From JBCDBH01 sp039184055 (GTDB lineage Bacteria; Acidobacteriota; Thermoanaerobaculia; Multivoradales; J023), in assembly GCA_039184055.1 (NCBI GenBank), contig JBCDBH010000019.1, positions 1 through 32,418 of the forward strand: a stretch of DNA of 32,418 nt, read 5' to 3'. The translations under genes were made by a program, and so were the position numbers. The notes under the pieces are model-generated. The model had not been told where the DNA came from and did not search any database. It saw only the letters and a program-made list of their open reading frames with translations. Each line of letters starts with the position of its first letter. Positions within the stretch are counted from its first letter, which is position 1. Below, one piece after another: positions 1 to 7,790 of the stretch.

Positions 1-332
1 GCTTCGCCGATGAATTCTGGGTCACCGCCGAGCACACCGACTGCTATCTCGTACCCGCCAACTGGCCCGACACGCGACGCAGCCACTGGATGGCTCTGCT
101 CCAGGCACGCGCGATCGAGAACCAGGCTTATGTCGTCGGCATCAACCGGGTCGGTCGGGACAGTCATCTCAGCTACACCGGGGACAGTCGGGTCGTCGAC
201 CCGATGGGCGAGATCATCGCCGCCGCGGCGCGCCAAGAAACCATGCTGCTCGCCGACATCGACCCCGGGTACGTCCGCGAGATCCGTGAGTCGCTCCCCT
301 TCTTGCCCGATCGACGGAAGGTGCTGAGCTAG
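1..332 (+). CDS. Carbon-nitrogen hydrolase (nitrilase superfamily), C-terminal part
   Basis: The reading frame is open from base 3 to the TAG at 330-332, so only the last 109 residues are in the window. The visible part begins FADEFW and contains the stretches CYLVPANWPDTR and ARAIENQAYVVGINR, followed by G-S-RVVDPMGEII. These match the C-terminal half of the omega-amidase/YafV-type branch of the nitrilase superfamily, which hydrolyses small omega-amides such as alpha-ketoglutaramate. The catalytic Glu-Lys-Cys residues would lie upstream; the Cys normally sits shortly before the first visible residues. An ATG at 90 is internal, because homology continues upstream of it. The family call is good; the exact substrate cannot be read from this fragment. 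Confidence 0.85.
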   Translation, partial: FADEFWVTAEHTDCYLVPANWPDTRRSHWMALLQARAIENQAYVVGINRVGRDSHLSYTGDSRVVDPMGEIIAAAARQETMLLADIDPGYVREIRESLPFLPDRRKVLS

Positions 333-1939
333 GCAAGCCCAGACCGAACCCACTTCCAGCTCCATGGAAGTAACCCGTCACGGGACCCGTCCTGGCTTTG
401 CGTGATCGTCTCGCCCTCGATCAACGGGCACGGCTGGATTCTGGCGGAAAGATTGAACACGGCGATGACACGGTGCTCAGAACCATGACGTTCGAAGACG
501 AGCAGAGCGTCATTGGCCTGAGGCACGAGCATGAGCGTGCCGGTCCGCAAGGCAGCATCTCGATGTCGTAGACGTAGAAGACTGACAAGCCGGTTGAAGA
601 GAGAGTTGGGCTCGCTACGTGCCCGGGCGACGTTGCGCGCACGAAAACCATACACCGGATCGTCGATCGCGGCGCCGACAGACCGTGGAAGCGCGGAGCG
701 CGACGTCACAGAGAAACCACCGTGAGGCTCATCCGACCACTGCATCGGTGCGCGTAGGCCGAAGCGATCGGGGCGAGCGAGATCCTCACCCATGGCGATT
801 TCATCACCGTAGTAGAGACAGATCGGCTGATCGAGCGCCACGAGTAGCGCGTGAACAAGCTCGAGCCGGCGCGGATCGTCATCGAGCATCGGCGCGAGCC
901 GACGACGGATGCCACCGTCGGTCATGAGCATGCTCGGCTCGGGTGCGAACGCGCGACGGATGTCGTCGGCTCGGGTCCCTTCCATGGTGTCGAGCAAGAC
1001 CTGATCGTGACTCCTCAGAAACGCGACCAGCTCGCTCCCTTCCGGCAGCGACGGGCGGTCCGCGAAGTGCTCTTCGAGCGGTCGCGCCGATCCGCGCGCG
1101 AGAGCGAGAAAGAGCGCTTGGTTGAACGGAAAATCGAAACCGAGCTGGCATTCGTCGAGACGCACATAGTCGCGCAGCATCGCGGCGGGCTGATTGGCTT
1201 CACACAACAGCACGGCGTCCGGATGACGAGCCGTGACGTGACGACGTAGCGCACGCAGAAAGTCGTGCGTCTCGGGCAGGCTCTCACACGTCGTACCTTC
1301 ACGCACATACAGGTACGGCACGGCGTCGAGACGCAACGCATCGGCGCCTTGGTCGAGCCAAAACATGGCGGTATCGAGAATGGCCTGGCGGACCTCGGGG
1401 TTGTCGTAGTTGAGATCGGGCTGTTCTTTGTAGAACCGATGCCAGTAGTACTGCTCGGTCGCCGCGTGATACGTCCAGTTGGACGTCTTCTCGTGAGGAT
1501 CGAAAAAGATGATCGACGCGTCGACGTATTCCGTGCCGGTATCACTCCACACGAAAAAGTCACGGAACGGCCGATCACGCCCGGCAAGCGCGCTCTGAAA
1601 CCATGGATGCTGGTCGGACACGTGATTGAGCACCAACTCGATGAGCACGCGGATGTCTCGCGCATGACACGCCTCCGCCAAGTCGCGAAAGTCGCCGAGG
1701 GTTCCGTACGCGGGATGAACCGCGGTCAGGTCGGTAACGTCGTAGCCATCATCTCGCCACGGCGACGGGTAGTGCGGCATCAACCAAAGACAGTCGACGC
1801 CGAGCCGCTCGAGATGGTCGAGCCGGGCCAGGATCCCGCGCAGATCCCCGACACCGTCACCGTCGCTATCGAAGAAAAACCGCGGGTGAACCTGATAGAT
1901 CACCGCATGCCGATACCAGCTCGGGCTCGCGGCCATCAT
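329..1939 (-). CDS. treS: Trehalose synthase (maltose alpha-D-glucosyltransferase), GH13
   Basis: This is a 536-residue GH13 enzyme that should interconvert maltose and trehalose in the cytoplasm by intramolecular transglucosylation. The N-terminus (WYRHAVIYQVHPRFFFDSDG, GDLRGI, PSPWRDDGYDV) is typical of TreS rather than of oligo-1,6-glucosidases. The catalytic triad is visible: nucleophile Asp about 205 in RLDAVPYLY, acid/base Glu about 247 in LLCEANQ, and Asp about 312 in FLRSHDQ. The TreS signature LPETHDFLR lies near 221-229, and GIRRRLAPML and YYGDEIAMG follow. The length fits stand-alone TreS without a fused maltokinase. The start is ATGATG; the first ATG overlaps the TGA of the upstream membrane-protein gene, which suggests coupled translation. 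It is last in a long minus-strand gene run. Confidence 0.93.
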   Translation of the reverse strand: MMAASPSWYRHAVIYQVHPRFFFDSDGDGVGDLRGILARLDHLERLGVDCLWLMPHYPSPWRDDGYDVTDLTAVHPAYGTLGDFRDLAEACHARDIRVLIELVLNHVSDQHPWFQSALAGRDRPFRDFFVWSDTGTEYVDASIIFFDPHEKTSNWTYHAATEQYYWHRFYKEQPDLNYDNPEVRQAILDTAMFWLDQGADALRLDAVPYLYVREGTTCESLPETHDFLRALRRHVTARHPDAVLLCEANQPAAMLRDYVRLDECQLGFDFPFNQALFLALARGSARPLEEHFADRPSLPEGSELVAFLRSHDQVLLDTMEGTRADDIRRAFAPEPSMLMTDGGIRRRLAPMLDDDPRRLELVHALLVALDQPICLYYGDEIAMGEDLARPDRFGLRAPMQWSDEPHGGFSVTSRSALPRSVGAAIDDPVYGFRARNVARARSEPNSLFNRLVSLLRLRHRDAALRTGTLMLVPQANDALLVFERHGSEHRVIAVFNLSARIQPCPLIEGETITQSQDGSRDGLLPWSWKWVRSGLA

Positions 1940-2550
1940 TCGGAATCGGTATCAGGGACAGGGGTGGGATCTCGTTCCGTGGCCGCCACAGCCTGCCAGC
2001 GATCGAGCAACTGACCATCCGACCCACCCTCGTGAAGCAGCCCACGGTACGCGTGGAAAATCGCCGCCCAGCTCAGCAGCCAGACCGACGCGATGGCACT
2101 CCCGGCACGGAGGCCATCGCTGTTCCAGTCCACGGTGCCCGCGCACAAAGCAATACTGAGCGTGCTCGACGCGATGAAGATCGTCCGCTCGATCGCGATC
2201 ATGTTGTTGCCGGGAGAAAAGTCGACCCTGCCCGTGCGTCCGAGATCACGCAACGTCGACAGTCGCCCTTCCCACCGCAGTCCGGAGTCACCCTCCAAGA
2301 AGACCTTGGCGTAGGTGGCGATATTCCAAATCGCCCAGCGTTTGTCGGCGACATAGAACGCGGCGATGATGAAAATCACCGGTGGCACCAAAAAGAGATA
2401 CGGCGACGTGGTCTCGATCGCCAACGCGCACACTACGCCGAAGAAGCCGTAGGTCATCACGAGAATGTTGAACGTGACGTTGTCGTGGTGCACGAACTCC
2501 TGGCGTAAGAGCTCGTATTCCTTGCGTTTCGCTTCGGGCGACTCGTCCAT
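1936..2550 (-). CDS. Small multi-pass membrane protein, function unknown
   Basis: This is a 204-residue protein I cannot assign to a named family. It begins with a charged cytoplasmic-looking segment (about residues 1-24). Two adjacent hydrophobic segments follow (about 26-47 and 49-67), then a polar middle domain with WEGRLSTLRDLGRTGRVDF. A second hydrophobic pair (about 123-141 and 147-168) precedes a polar acidic tail. The pattern suggests four membrane segments with a soluble insert. Its stop overlaps the start of treS by 4 nt (ATGA), and it starts 11 nt after the CoA-transferase stop, so the three genes are probably co-transcribed. No catalytic motif is evident. Confidence 0.8.
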   Translation of the reverse strand: MDESPEAKRKEYELLRQEFVHHDNVTFNILVMTYGFFGVVCALAIETTSPYLFLVPPVIFIIAAFYVADKRWAIWNIATYAKVFLEGDSGLRWEGRLSTLRDLGRTGRVDFSPGNNMIAIERTIFIASSTLSIALCAGTVDWNSDGLRAGSAIASVWLLSWAAIFHAYRGLLHEGGSDGQLLDRWQAVAATERDPTPVPDTDSE

Positions 2551-2561
2551 CGCTTTTCACC

Positions 2562-3860
2562 TCACACCAAGAGTTTCCGCTCCTTGGCGGCGCGTTCCAG
2601 TTCTTCGCGCGCGCTCGGATCGGCGATCGAGATCAGCAGCTCGGCACGCTCTCTGAGGTTGCGTCCGAAGAGGTTGACGGCACCGTGTTCGGTGACCACC
2701 CAGTGGACGTCGGCACGGCTGGTGACGACACCGGCTCCGGGTTGGAGCTTGGGAACAATCCGGCTGACGGTGCCCCGTTTGGCGGTGGATTTGACCGCGA
2801 TGATCGGCTTGCCGCCTTTGGACCGCGCGGCGGCGCGAATGAAGTCGACCTGGCCACCGAAGCCGGAGTAGATCCGCGTGCCCATCGAGTCGGCGCATAC
2901 CTGACCGGTAAGATCGATTTCGATGGCGCTGTTGACGGCGACGAGCTTGTCGTTTTGGCTGGCGATTCCGGGATGGTTGACGCGGTCAACCGGCTGCGCC
3001 TCGATCCGCGGGTTGTCGTCCAGCCAATCGTAGAGGTCACGGCTGCCTAGGGCGAAGGTGGTGACGACCTTGCCGTGATGAAGCGTCTTCCGACTGCCGG
3101 TGATGACCCCTCGTTCGACGGCATGCATGGCGCCATCGGACATCATCTCGGTGTGAATACCGAGCTCGAGTGGACCGTCGAGCAGCGAGAGAACGGCGTC
3201 GGGAATGCCACCGATGCCCATTTGAAGAGTCGAGCCGGGTTCGATGAGCGAGGCGATGTGACGGGCAATCGCTTTTTCGGTGTCGCTGGCCACGGCCGGG
3301 GGCAACTCGGGCAAGACATCGTCGGCCTCGACGATGGCATCGACCTGGGAAACATGGAGAAAGGAATCGCCGTGGATGCGCGGCATGTTCGCGTTCACCT
3401 GCGCGATCACGGTGGTCGCTTGACGACACGCGGCCGGTGTGGCGAGCACTTCGACACCCAGGCTCATGAAGCCATGGTTGTCGGGCGGCGAGACCTGCAC
3501 CATGGCGACATCGAGCGGCACGATGCCGCGATCGAAAAGCCATGGAATCTGATGGAGGTGGATGGGTACGTAGTCGGCCCGGCCCTCGTTGACCGCCTTG
3601 CGATCGGCCGGGCCGACGAACAGGCTGTTGTGCCGGAAACGCGACGCGATCTCGGCCTGGGACAGCGGATCGTTACCGAGCAAGAGGACGTGAGACAGCT
3701 GTACGTCGTCGAGGGTCGGACCCGCGTCACCGAGCGCGCCGACCAGGGTCGTCGGCACGGCGGCGTTGCCTCCGTAGTACACCCGATCACCGCTTTGCAC
3801 GCGTTCGATGGCTTTGTCGGCGGTAGTGGTTTTGGCTCTGTAGTCGTCTCGCCAAGCCAT
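2562..3860 (-). CDS. Acetyl-CoA hydrolase/transferase family (4-hydroxybutyrate CoA-transferase-like)
   Basis: This 432-residue protein is of the usual length for the Cat1/Cat2/AbfT CoA-transferase family, which moves CoA between acetyl-CoA and short carboxylic acids through a glutamyl-CoA thioester. Visible family features are SGDRVYYGG near the N-terminus, VSPPDNHGFMSLG (about 123-135), MGIGGIPDAVL (about 214-224), and HTEMMSDG with the expected catalytic Glu at about 238. YSGFGGQVDFIRAA and VVTEHGAVNLFG are in the C-terminal half. The ATG at 3860 has AGGAG 9 nt upstream. It starts 39 nt after the SpoIID-type gene. The acceptor acid is not certain; 4-hydroxybutyrate, propionate or succinate are all possible in this family. 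Confidence 0.88.
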   Translation of the reverse strand: MAWRDDYRAKTTTADKAIERVQSGDRVYYGGNAAVPTTLVGALGDAGPTLDDVQLSHVLLLGNDPLSQAEIASRFRHNSLFVGPADRKAVNEGRADYVPIHLHQIPWLFDRGIVPLDVAMVQVSPPDNHGFMSLGVEVLATPAACRQATTVIAQVNANMPRIHGDSFLHVSQVDAIVEADDVLPELPPAVASDTEKAIARHIASLIEPGSTLQMGIGGIPDAVLSLLDGPLELGIHTEMMSDGAMHAVERGVITGSRKTLHHGKVVTTFALGSRDLYDWLDDNPRIEAQPVDRVNHPGIASQNDKLVAVNSAIEIDLTGQVCADSMGTRIYSGFGGQVDFIRAAARSKGGKPIIAVKSTAKRGTVSRIVPKLQPGAGVVTSRADVHWVVTEHGAVNLFGRNLRERAELLISIADPSAREELERAAKERKLLV

Positions 3861-3899
3861 GATCGGCTCTCCTATGGATCGCTTCTTTGGGTGGAGTCG

Positions 3900-6140
3900 C
3901 TAGAGGTCGCCGGGTCCGAGAGGTCCGATTTCGACGTCGGTAAAGTAGTGGTGCAAGATCTCACGATACGAGCGCCCCCGTTGCGCCATGGCGAATGCAC
4001 CGGTTTGGCACATACCGACGCCATGGCCCCAGCCTCGCCCGGCGAAGGTCCAACCGGCGGGACGCCCCTCTGCGTTGCGATGCTCTTTCACCGTGAAAAG
4101 CGTATCGGGAAGATCGAGGGTCCATCGCACCGCGAGCCCTTCGACCAGCATGGTGCGTCCATCCGTGCTCAACAGCCGCATGCGACCGACCCGCCCCGAC
4201 ACCCCGCGCGACAAGATCTGAAAGTCGGCAAAATCGAAACCCGGATAGCGTTCGGCCACAGCCGTACGCAATTGCGCAACGCTGCGATAGTGACTCCAGG
4301 GCGCACGCGCGCGTTTGCCGAGATTGAGCGCTCCGGGCGGCTTGGCTTGCACGATGGCGAGCACCCGGTTGCGATGATGGTAAACGTCGAGACCGTCGCC
4401 TGGAACGAGCTCGATCGGCCCGGCCTCGACCCCACCCTGGCTCGGCCCGAACACCATGAGGTCGCGCAGCGATACCTCGACACGTCGTGCGTCGGGATCC
4501 GACGAGGCGAGCTGGAGAGATTCGTCGTCGGCGAGCAGGAACACACCGCGCCGGTACTCGAGCACGCCGAGATGACCGGCGAGTCGATAGAGCAGAAGCT
4601 CGACGTCCGACGCGGTGAGCTCGTCACCGTCGAGGGTGGTGGCGAAGTTGCGCACCAGCGCCTGCTCGCGAGCGGGTAACGACGCCACGTCGACGTCTTC
4701 GGCGAGAAGACGCGTGTCGAGCACCAAATCGAGCACCGAGGCCAAATAGCGACGGACCTCCGCACTGTCGAGCGACTTCAGACGATCGCTCGGGGGCCGC
4801 AACGCAGCGAGCAGGACGAGGTGCTCGAGACGCGCCGACAGGCTCTGGGCATCGAGCCCACCGGGCGGTGGTGGCAAGAGGGCGCGCGTCAGACCGTCGG
4901 GAAACGACGTTCCGGCTTCGAGTCCACCGGCGACCTCGCTCACACCTGCCTCGGCGGACGGCACCCCACGCAAATGATCACCGCGTTTGGCCGGGAAGAC
5001 CACCTCGACGTTTTCGGAATGGCCACCACACCACGCGCTGTAAAACACTTCGGCCGGAGCACCACCGACGATCACCACTTCACCGGCGGTGTCTTCGATG
5101 GCGCGGTCGGAACGCGGATGCTCGGCGGTCATGCCACCGTAAACCTGGCAGCGAGGCGTTGCGCAGAGATCGTAGCCTTCGGCGGCGAATTGGCCGAGGT
5201 TGCGCACCGTGAAGGTACGCGCGGCGACCGCCTGGGCGCGTAGCGCCTCGGGCTCGTTGTAGAGCTCAGGCCCCATTTCACGCGACACGACGCCACGCAA
5301 ATAGGTTTCGAGCGGCAGCTCGTTGATGACGTTGAGACGGCCGCGATCGTTGATCCAAACGTGTAGCTCGCCACGATAGCGCCCACCGTCGAAGGGCACG
5401 CCCGTGTTGGCTTTCGCCTTCGCCACCAGCTGCCGCCCGGTCACGGTGAAGACTTGCTCGCCCGCGGTGATTCGGATCGCCGGGTTGCCCAGCTCACCCC
5501 CGTCGCGGATCAGCCATGACTCGTCGAATCCGAGCACCATCAAGCGTCGCCGCGCGGTATCGGCTTCGGCTTCGGTGGCGAAACGACCGACGCGAATCCG
5601 GTAGAGGTCGGCCGCGCCATCGTAGGCCACATCGGTCGGCAACTCGGTGGTGCGACGCACATACGCGGCAACGCTCTTCGATTGAGGCTCGTCACGCAGC
5701 GCCGCGACCTGAAGACGAAACACCCCGACGCCGACCAGGTCGACGACCGGCTCGATCCGCGTTCGCGCGGTGAGCGGCATCTGCAGATCGCCGATCGCCA
5801 GCTCGACATCGGGATCGCAACACGGCAAGTCGACCACGTCCCGATCGAGGGCGAGACCGATCCGCACCGGCCGATGCTCGTTCTCGGTCTTGTCTTCGGC
5901 CACCGGGGGCGGTGGGGGCGGTGGCACGGGTGCCGGTGGCGGGGGAACCGTAGCCGCGGGCGCCGCCACCGGTCCCACGGGAGGCAAGGGGGGTCGCTCG
6001 ACCACGGTGTCGGGAGCACGCCGCACGCAGGCGAAGACCAAGCAGATCAACAAAGCGGCCAACCACCACGGCCAGCGCCGTGGGGATCGACGAATCGCGA
6101 CATGTCGCAATGGATCCAGAGGGTGACTGCGAGCTTGCAA
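3900..6140 (-). CDS. SPOR and SpoIID/LytB domain cell-wall protein
   Basis: This 746-residue envelope protein begins with a hydrophobic segment (about residues 24-39) ending in LVFAC, which could be a signal anchor or an imperfect lipobox. A Pro/Ala-rich linker follows (about 50-80). A SPOR-like peptidoglycan-binding domain spans about 140-212 (FRLQVAALRDEPQ, YRIRVGRFATEAEA). The SpoIID amidase/lytic-transglycosylase core then begins: LPLETYLRGVVSREMGPE with the expected catalytic Glu at about 288, EALRAQAVAARTF, and YSAWCGGHSEN. The terminal motif GRGWGHGVGMCQTGA lies near 701-715. About 320 residues separate these two halves of the core, much more than in ordinary SpoIID, and I do not recognise that insert. 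The role inferred is remodelling of denuded glycan strands in the periplasm. It starts 6 nt after the DnaC-like gene. Confidence 0.88.
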   Translation of the reverse strand: MQARSHPLDPLRHVAIRRSPRRWPWWLAALLICLVFACVRRAPDTVVERPPLPPVGPVAAPAATVPPPPAPVPPPPPPPVAEDKTENEHRPVRIGLALDRDVVDLPCCDPDVELAIGDLQMPLTARTRIEPVVDLVGVGVFRLQVAALRDEPQSKSVAAYVRRTTELPTDVAYDGAADLYRIRVGRFATEAEADTARRRLMVLGFDESWLIRDGGELGNPAIRITAGEQVFTVTGRQLVAKAKANTGVPFDGGRYRGELHVWINDRGRLNVINELPLETYLRGVVSREMGPELYNEPEALRAQAVAARTFTVRNLGQFAAEGYDLCATPRCQVYGGMTAEHPRSDRAIEDTAGEVVIVGGAPAEVFYSAWCGGHSENVEVVFPAKRGDHLRGVPSAEAGVSEVAGGLEAGTSFPDGLTRALLPPPPGGLDAQSLSARLEHLVLLAALRPPSDRLKSLDSAEVRRYLASVLDLVLDTRLLAEDVDVASLPAREQALVRNFATTLDGDELTASDVELLLYRLAGHLGVLEYRRGVFLLADDESLQLASSDPDARRVEVSLRDLMVFGPSQGGVEAGPIELVPGDGLDVYHHRNRVLAIVQAKPPGALNLGKRARAPWSHYRSVAQLRTAVAERYPGFDFADFQILSRGVSGRVGRMRLLSTDGRTMLVEGLAVRWTLDLPDTLFTVKEHRNAEGRPAGWTFAGRGWGHGVGMCQTGAFAMAQRGRSYREILHHYFTDVEIGPLGPGDL

Positions 6141-6146
6141 GATGCT

Positions 6147-6992
6147 TCAGAGGCGACGCAGGGGTTGGAGAACCTGACGCCGATAATCCAGGGTGCTGAG
6201 CACCACGGGTTGGGTCATCTCATAGAGCCGACTGACCAGCGGCGCCGAGATCCGCGACGACAACAAGGCGTCCTGAAGCCGCAGTCGACGCGCCGCGGCT
6301 GTGTCCGACGCGCCTTTGTCGAGCGACTCGTTCCCCTTGTCGGCCTCTTCCTCGAGCTGAAAGTTGGTCGTGAAGAGCGTGGGCAAGCCTTCGGTGTAGC
6401 GGCTGTTGATGATCAGGTAGAGATTGTCCATCACCCAATCGGTCGGCTTTTGCGCCCCGAGCTCGTCGAGCACCAAGACATCGGCGCGGATCACCGGATC
6501 GAGCACCTGCCGCTTGGTCTCGACCGAGCCGTGGTCGAAGGTCGACTGGATCTGATGCACCAACGAGGTGAAATCGACAAAGCGGCCTCGCACCCCGTAA
6601 CGCTTGACGAGCTCGGTGAGCACGGCGGCGGCGAGATGGGTTTTGCCGGCTCCTGGACGACCGATGAAAAGCAAACCGGTGGACCGTGGTCGTCCGGTGT
6701 CGAGATCGAGAAAACGGTCGACATAGCGTTCGGCGAGCGTCCGCGCCCGCAGCAACATCGCGCTGGTACGCGCATCGCCGTGCGTCTGGAAATTGGTCAG
6801 ACGACAACGCTGGTAAAGCGCCGGGATGCCGACCCGTTCGAGTCGTTGCGCCGCCTCGTCACGCTTACGGCACTCGCAGCGCCGCGCCACGCCGGCTCCC
6901 CCGTCGGGAATGATCTCCCAACCGGTTCCGGAACATCGCGGGCAGCCGTCGGCCACCGACGGAATCCGCACGACCTGATTACCGAGAGCCAT
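6147..6992 (-). CDS. DnaC/DnaI-like AAA+ ATPase (putative helicase loader)
   Basis: This 281-residue protein has an N-terminal cysteine cluster (Cys17-x2-Cys20 and Cys39-x-Cys41), as in DnaC/DnaI helicase loaders, and a AAA+ domain. Walker A is GRPGAGKTHL (about 111-120), Walker B is VLVLDELGA (about 172-180), and a sensor-1-like TLFTTNF follows. Near the C-terminus SRISAPLVSRLYEM provides the Arg finger/sensor-2 region typical of this group. The role inferred is loading the replicative helicase, but IstB-type transposition helpers share the fold. No transposase is nearby, which favours the replication role. There is no Shine-Dalgarno before the ATG; instead TAGCAT lies 6 nt upstream, so the mRNA may be leaderless. 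Confidence 0.85.
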   Translation of the reverse strand: MALGNQVVRIPSVADGCPRCSGTGWEIIPDGGAGVARRCECRKRDEAAQRLERVGIPALYQRCRLTNFQTHGDARTSAMLLRARTLAERYVDRFLDLDTGRPRSTGLLFIGRPGAGKTHLAAAVLTELVKRYGVRGRFVDFTSLVHQIQSTFDHGSVETKRQVLDPVIRADVLVLDELGAQKPTDWVMDNLYLIINSRYTEGLPTLFTTNFQLEEEADKGNESLDKGASDTAAARRLRLQDALLSSRISAPLVSRLYEMTQPVVLSTLDYRRQVLQPLRRL

Positions 6993-6998
6993 CGCGCG

Positions 6999-7004
6999 AT
7001 GCTA
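6999..7004 (-). promoter_or_regulatory. Possible -10 element of a leaderless transcript for the DnaC-like gene
   Basis: On the minus strand TAGCAT is followed by CGCGCG and then the ATG at 6992. A start site 6-7 nt after the hexamer would coincide with the ATG. No clear -35 hexamer is seen, so this rests on spacing and the absence of a ribosome binding site. Confidence 0.35.
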
Positions 7005-7009
7005 CCAGC

Positions 7010-7390
7010 TCAGCGGAACATCGAAGGTGACAAACCGATGTCGACGATGCTGCACGCCTCACGCACATCGAGACCGAGCGCACGCGCCTCGGCGACCACG
7101 TCCGGAGTCGCGGCGCCCGGGTTGAACCAGACCTCCGCGCCTTCGATCGAAGTGAAGCTGGGGAGGATCTTGCTGGTCAATGCTGGAGGCAAATAAAGAC
7201 TGATGCGATCGATCCGGTCTTCGACGTCGCCCACCGACGCGTGGACCGGCAACCCTTCGATGGCGCTCTCTTTGGGATGAATCGGGTACACCGTCCAACC
7301 GGCATGAGCATAGGCCCGGACACATTTGTTGCCGAATTTGGCGCGATCGGTCGAAGCACCGACCACTGCGATGGTTTGTTTGTCTGCCAC
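7010..7390 (-). CDS. CoA-binding (Rossmann-like) protein, CoA_binding_2 / YccU type
   Basis: This 126-residue single-domain protein begins with a dinucleotide-like loop, TIAVVGASTDRAKFGN. It continues with VYPIHPKE, ISLYLPPAL and the signature VWFNPGAATPDVVAEAR, ending in REACSIVDIGL. This is the compact CoA-binding domain family related to succinyl-CoA synthetase alpha; its cellular role is not settled. I chose the GTG at 7390 because GGAGGG lies about 7 nt upstream and homology starts right after it. An upstream extension in the same frame is Arg-rich and looks like non-coding shadow. It sits between the SelB-like ORF and the DnaC-like gene. Confidence 0.85.
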   Translation of the reverse strand: MADKQTIAVVGASTDRAKFGNKCVRAYAHAGWTVYPIHPKESAIEGLPVHASVGDVEDRIDRISLYLPPALTSKILPSFTSIEGAEVWFNPGAATPDVVAEARALGLDVREACSIVDIGLSPSMFR

Positions 7391-7443
7391 GTGTCCCTCC
7401 CTCGAAAACGTGTCTTGTCTCTCGACCGATGATTCGTCGTCGT

Positions 7444-7776
7444 TCACTCGACGACGTGACGCCGATCTCCTTCTCGACGCGTCACTCCGATGGCGTCGAG
7501 GTGCTCGAGCAGCGGAATCGCCCACTTCCGGCTCAGCTCGAAGCGCTCTTTGAACCCGGCGATGTCGAAGCTCGACGGTCCTCGTCGCACCTGCTCGGCG
7601 AGCTGCTCGATCGCCCCCGCGCCGACGATCAGCCCACCCGGCAGACGGATCAATCGACCTTCTCGGATCAGGTGTTCCAACACTCCTTCGACGATCTGTC
7701 GTTTCTGGCTCAGCTCACGGGCCAGAGCAATCGGTCCGGGTGGGGTCAACCCGTGAGCATCCACCGCCGCGACCAA
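7444..7776 (-). CDS. Orphan SelB C-terminal winged-helix-like protein
   Basis: About 110 residues carry two winged-helix-like units. The first (about residues 1-70) is ARELSQKRQIVEGVLEHL-IREGRLIRL. The second (about 72-110) contains FKERFELSRKWAIPLLEHLD and GVTRREGDRR, which closely resembles the last domain of the selenocysteine elongation factor SelB, the part that binds the SECIS hairpin. The GTPase and other SelB domains are absent; the preceding gene is a complete YqeY. The start is unclear. TTG at 7776 lacks a good ribosome binding site, and the frame opens only at 7806, inside the yqeY end, so a CTG overlapping its TGA is another option. It could be a stand-alone RNA/DNA-binding protein or a remnant of a broken selB. 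Confidence 0.6.
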   Translation of the reverse strand: MVAAVDAHGLTPPGPIALARELSQKRQIVEGVLEHLIREGRLIRLPGGLIVGAGAIEQLAEQVRRGPSSFDIAGFKERFELSRKWAIPLLEHLDAIGVTRREGDRRHVVE

Positions 7777-7790
7777 ACGTTCGGCGAGCT

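Noticed and set aside
3075..4679. 534-codon plus-strand frame across the CoA-transferase and SpoIID genes
   Set aside because: It spans the ends of two well-supported minus-strand genes and their spacer, and resembles no family.
5682..7196. 504-codon plus-strand frame across SpoIID, DnaC-like and CoA-binding genes
   Set aside because: It is antisense to three recognisable proteins and has low-complexity composition.
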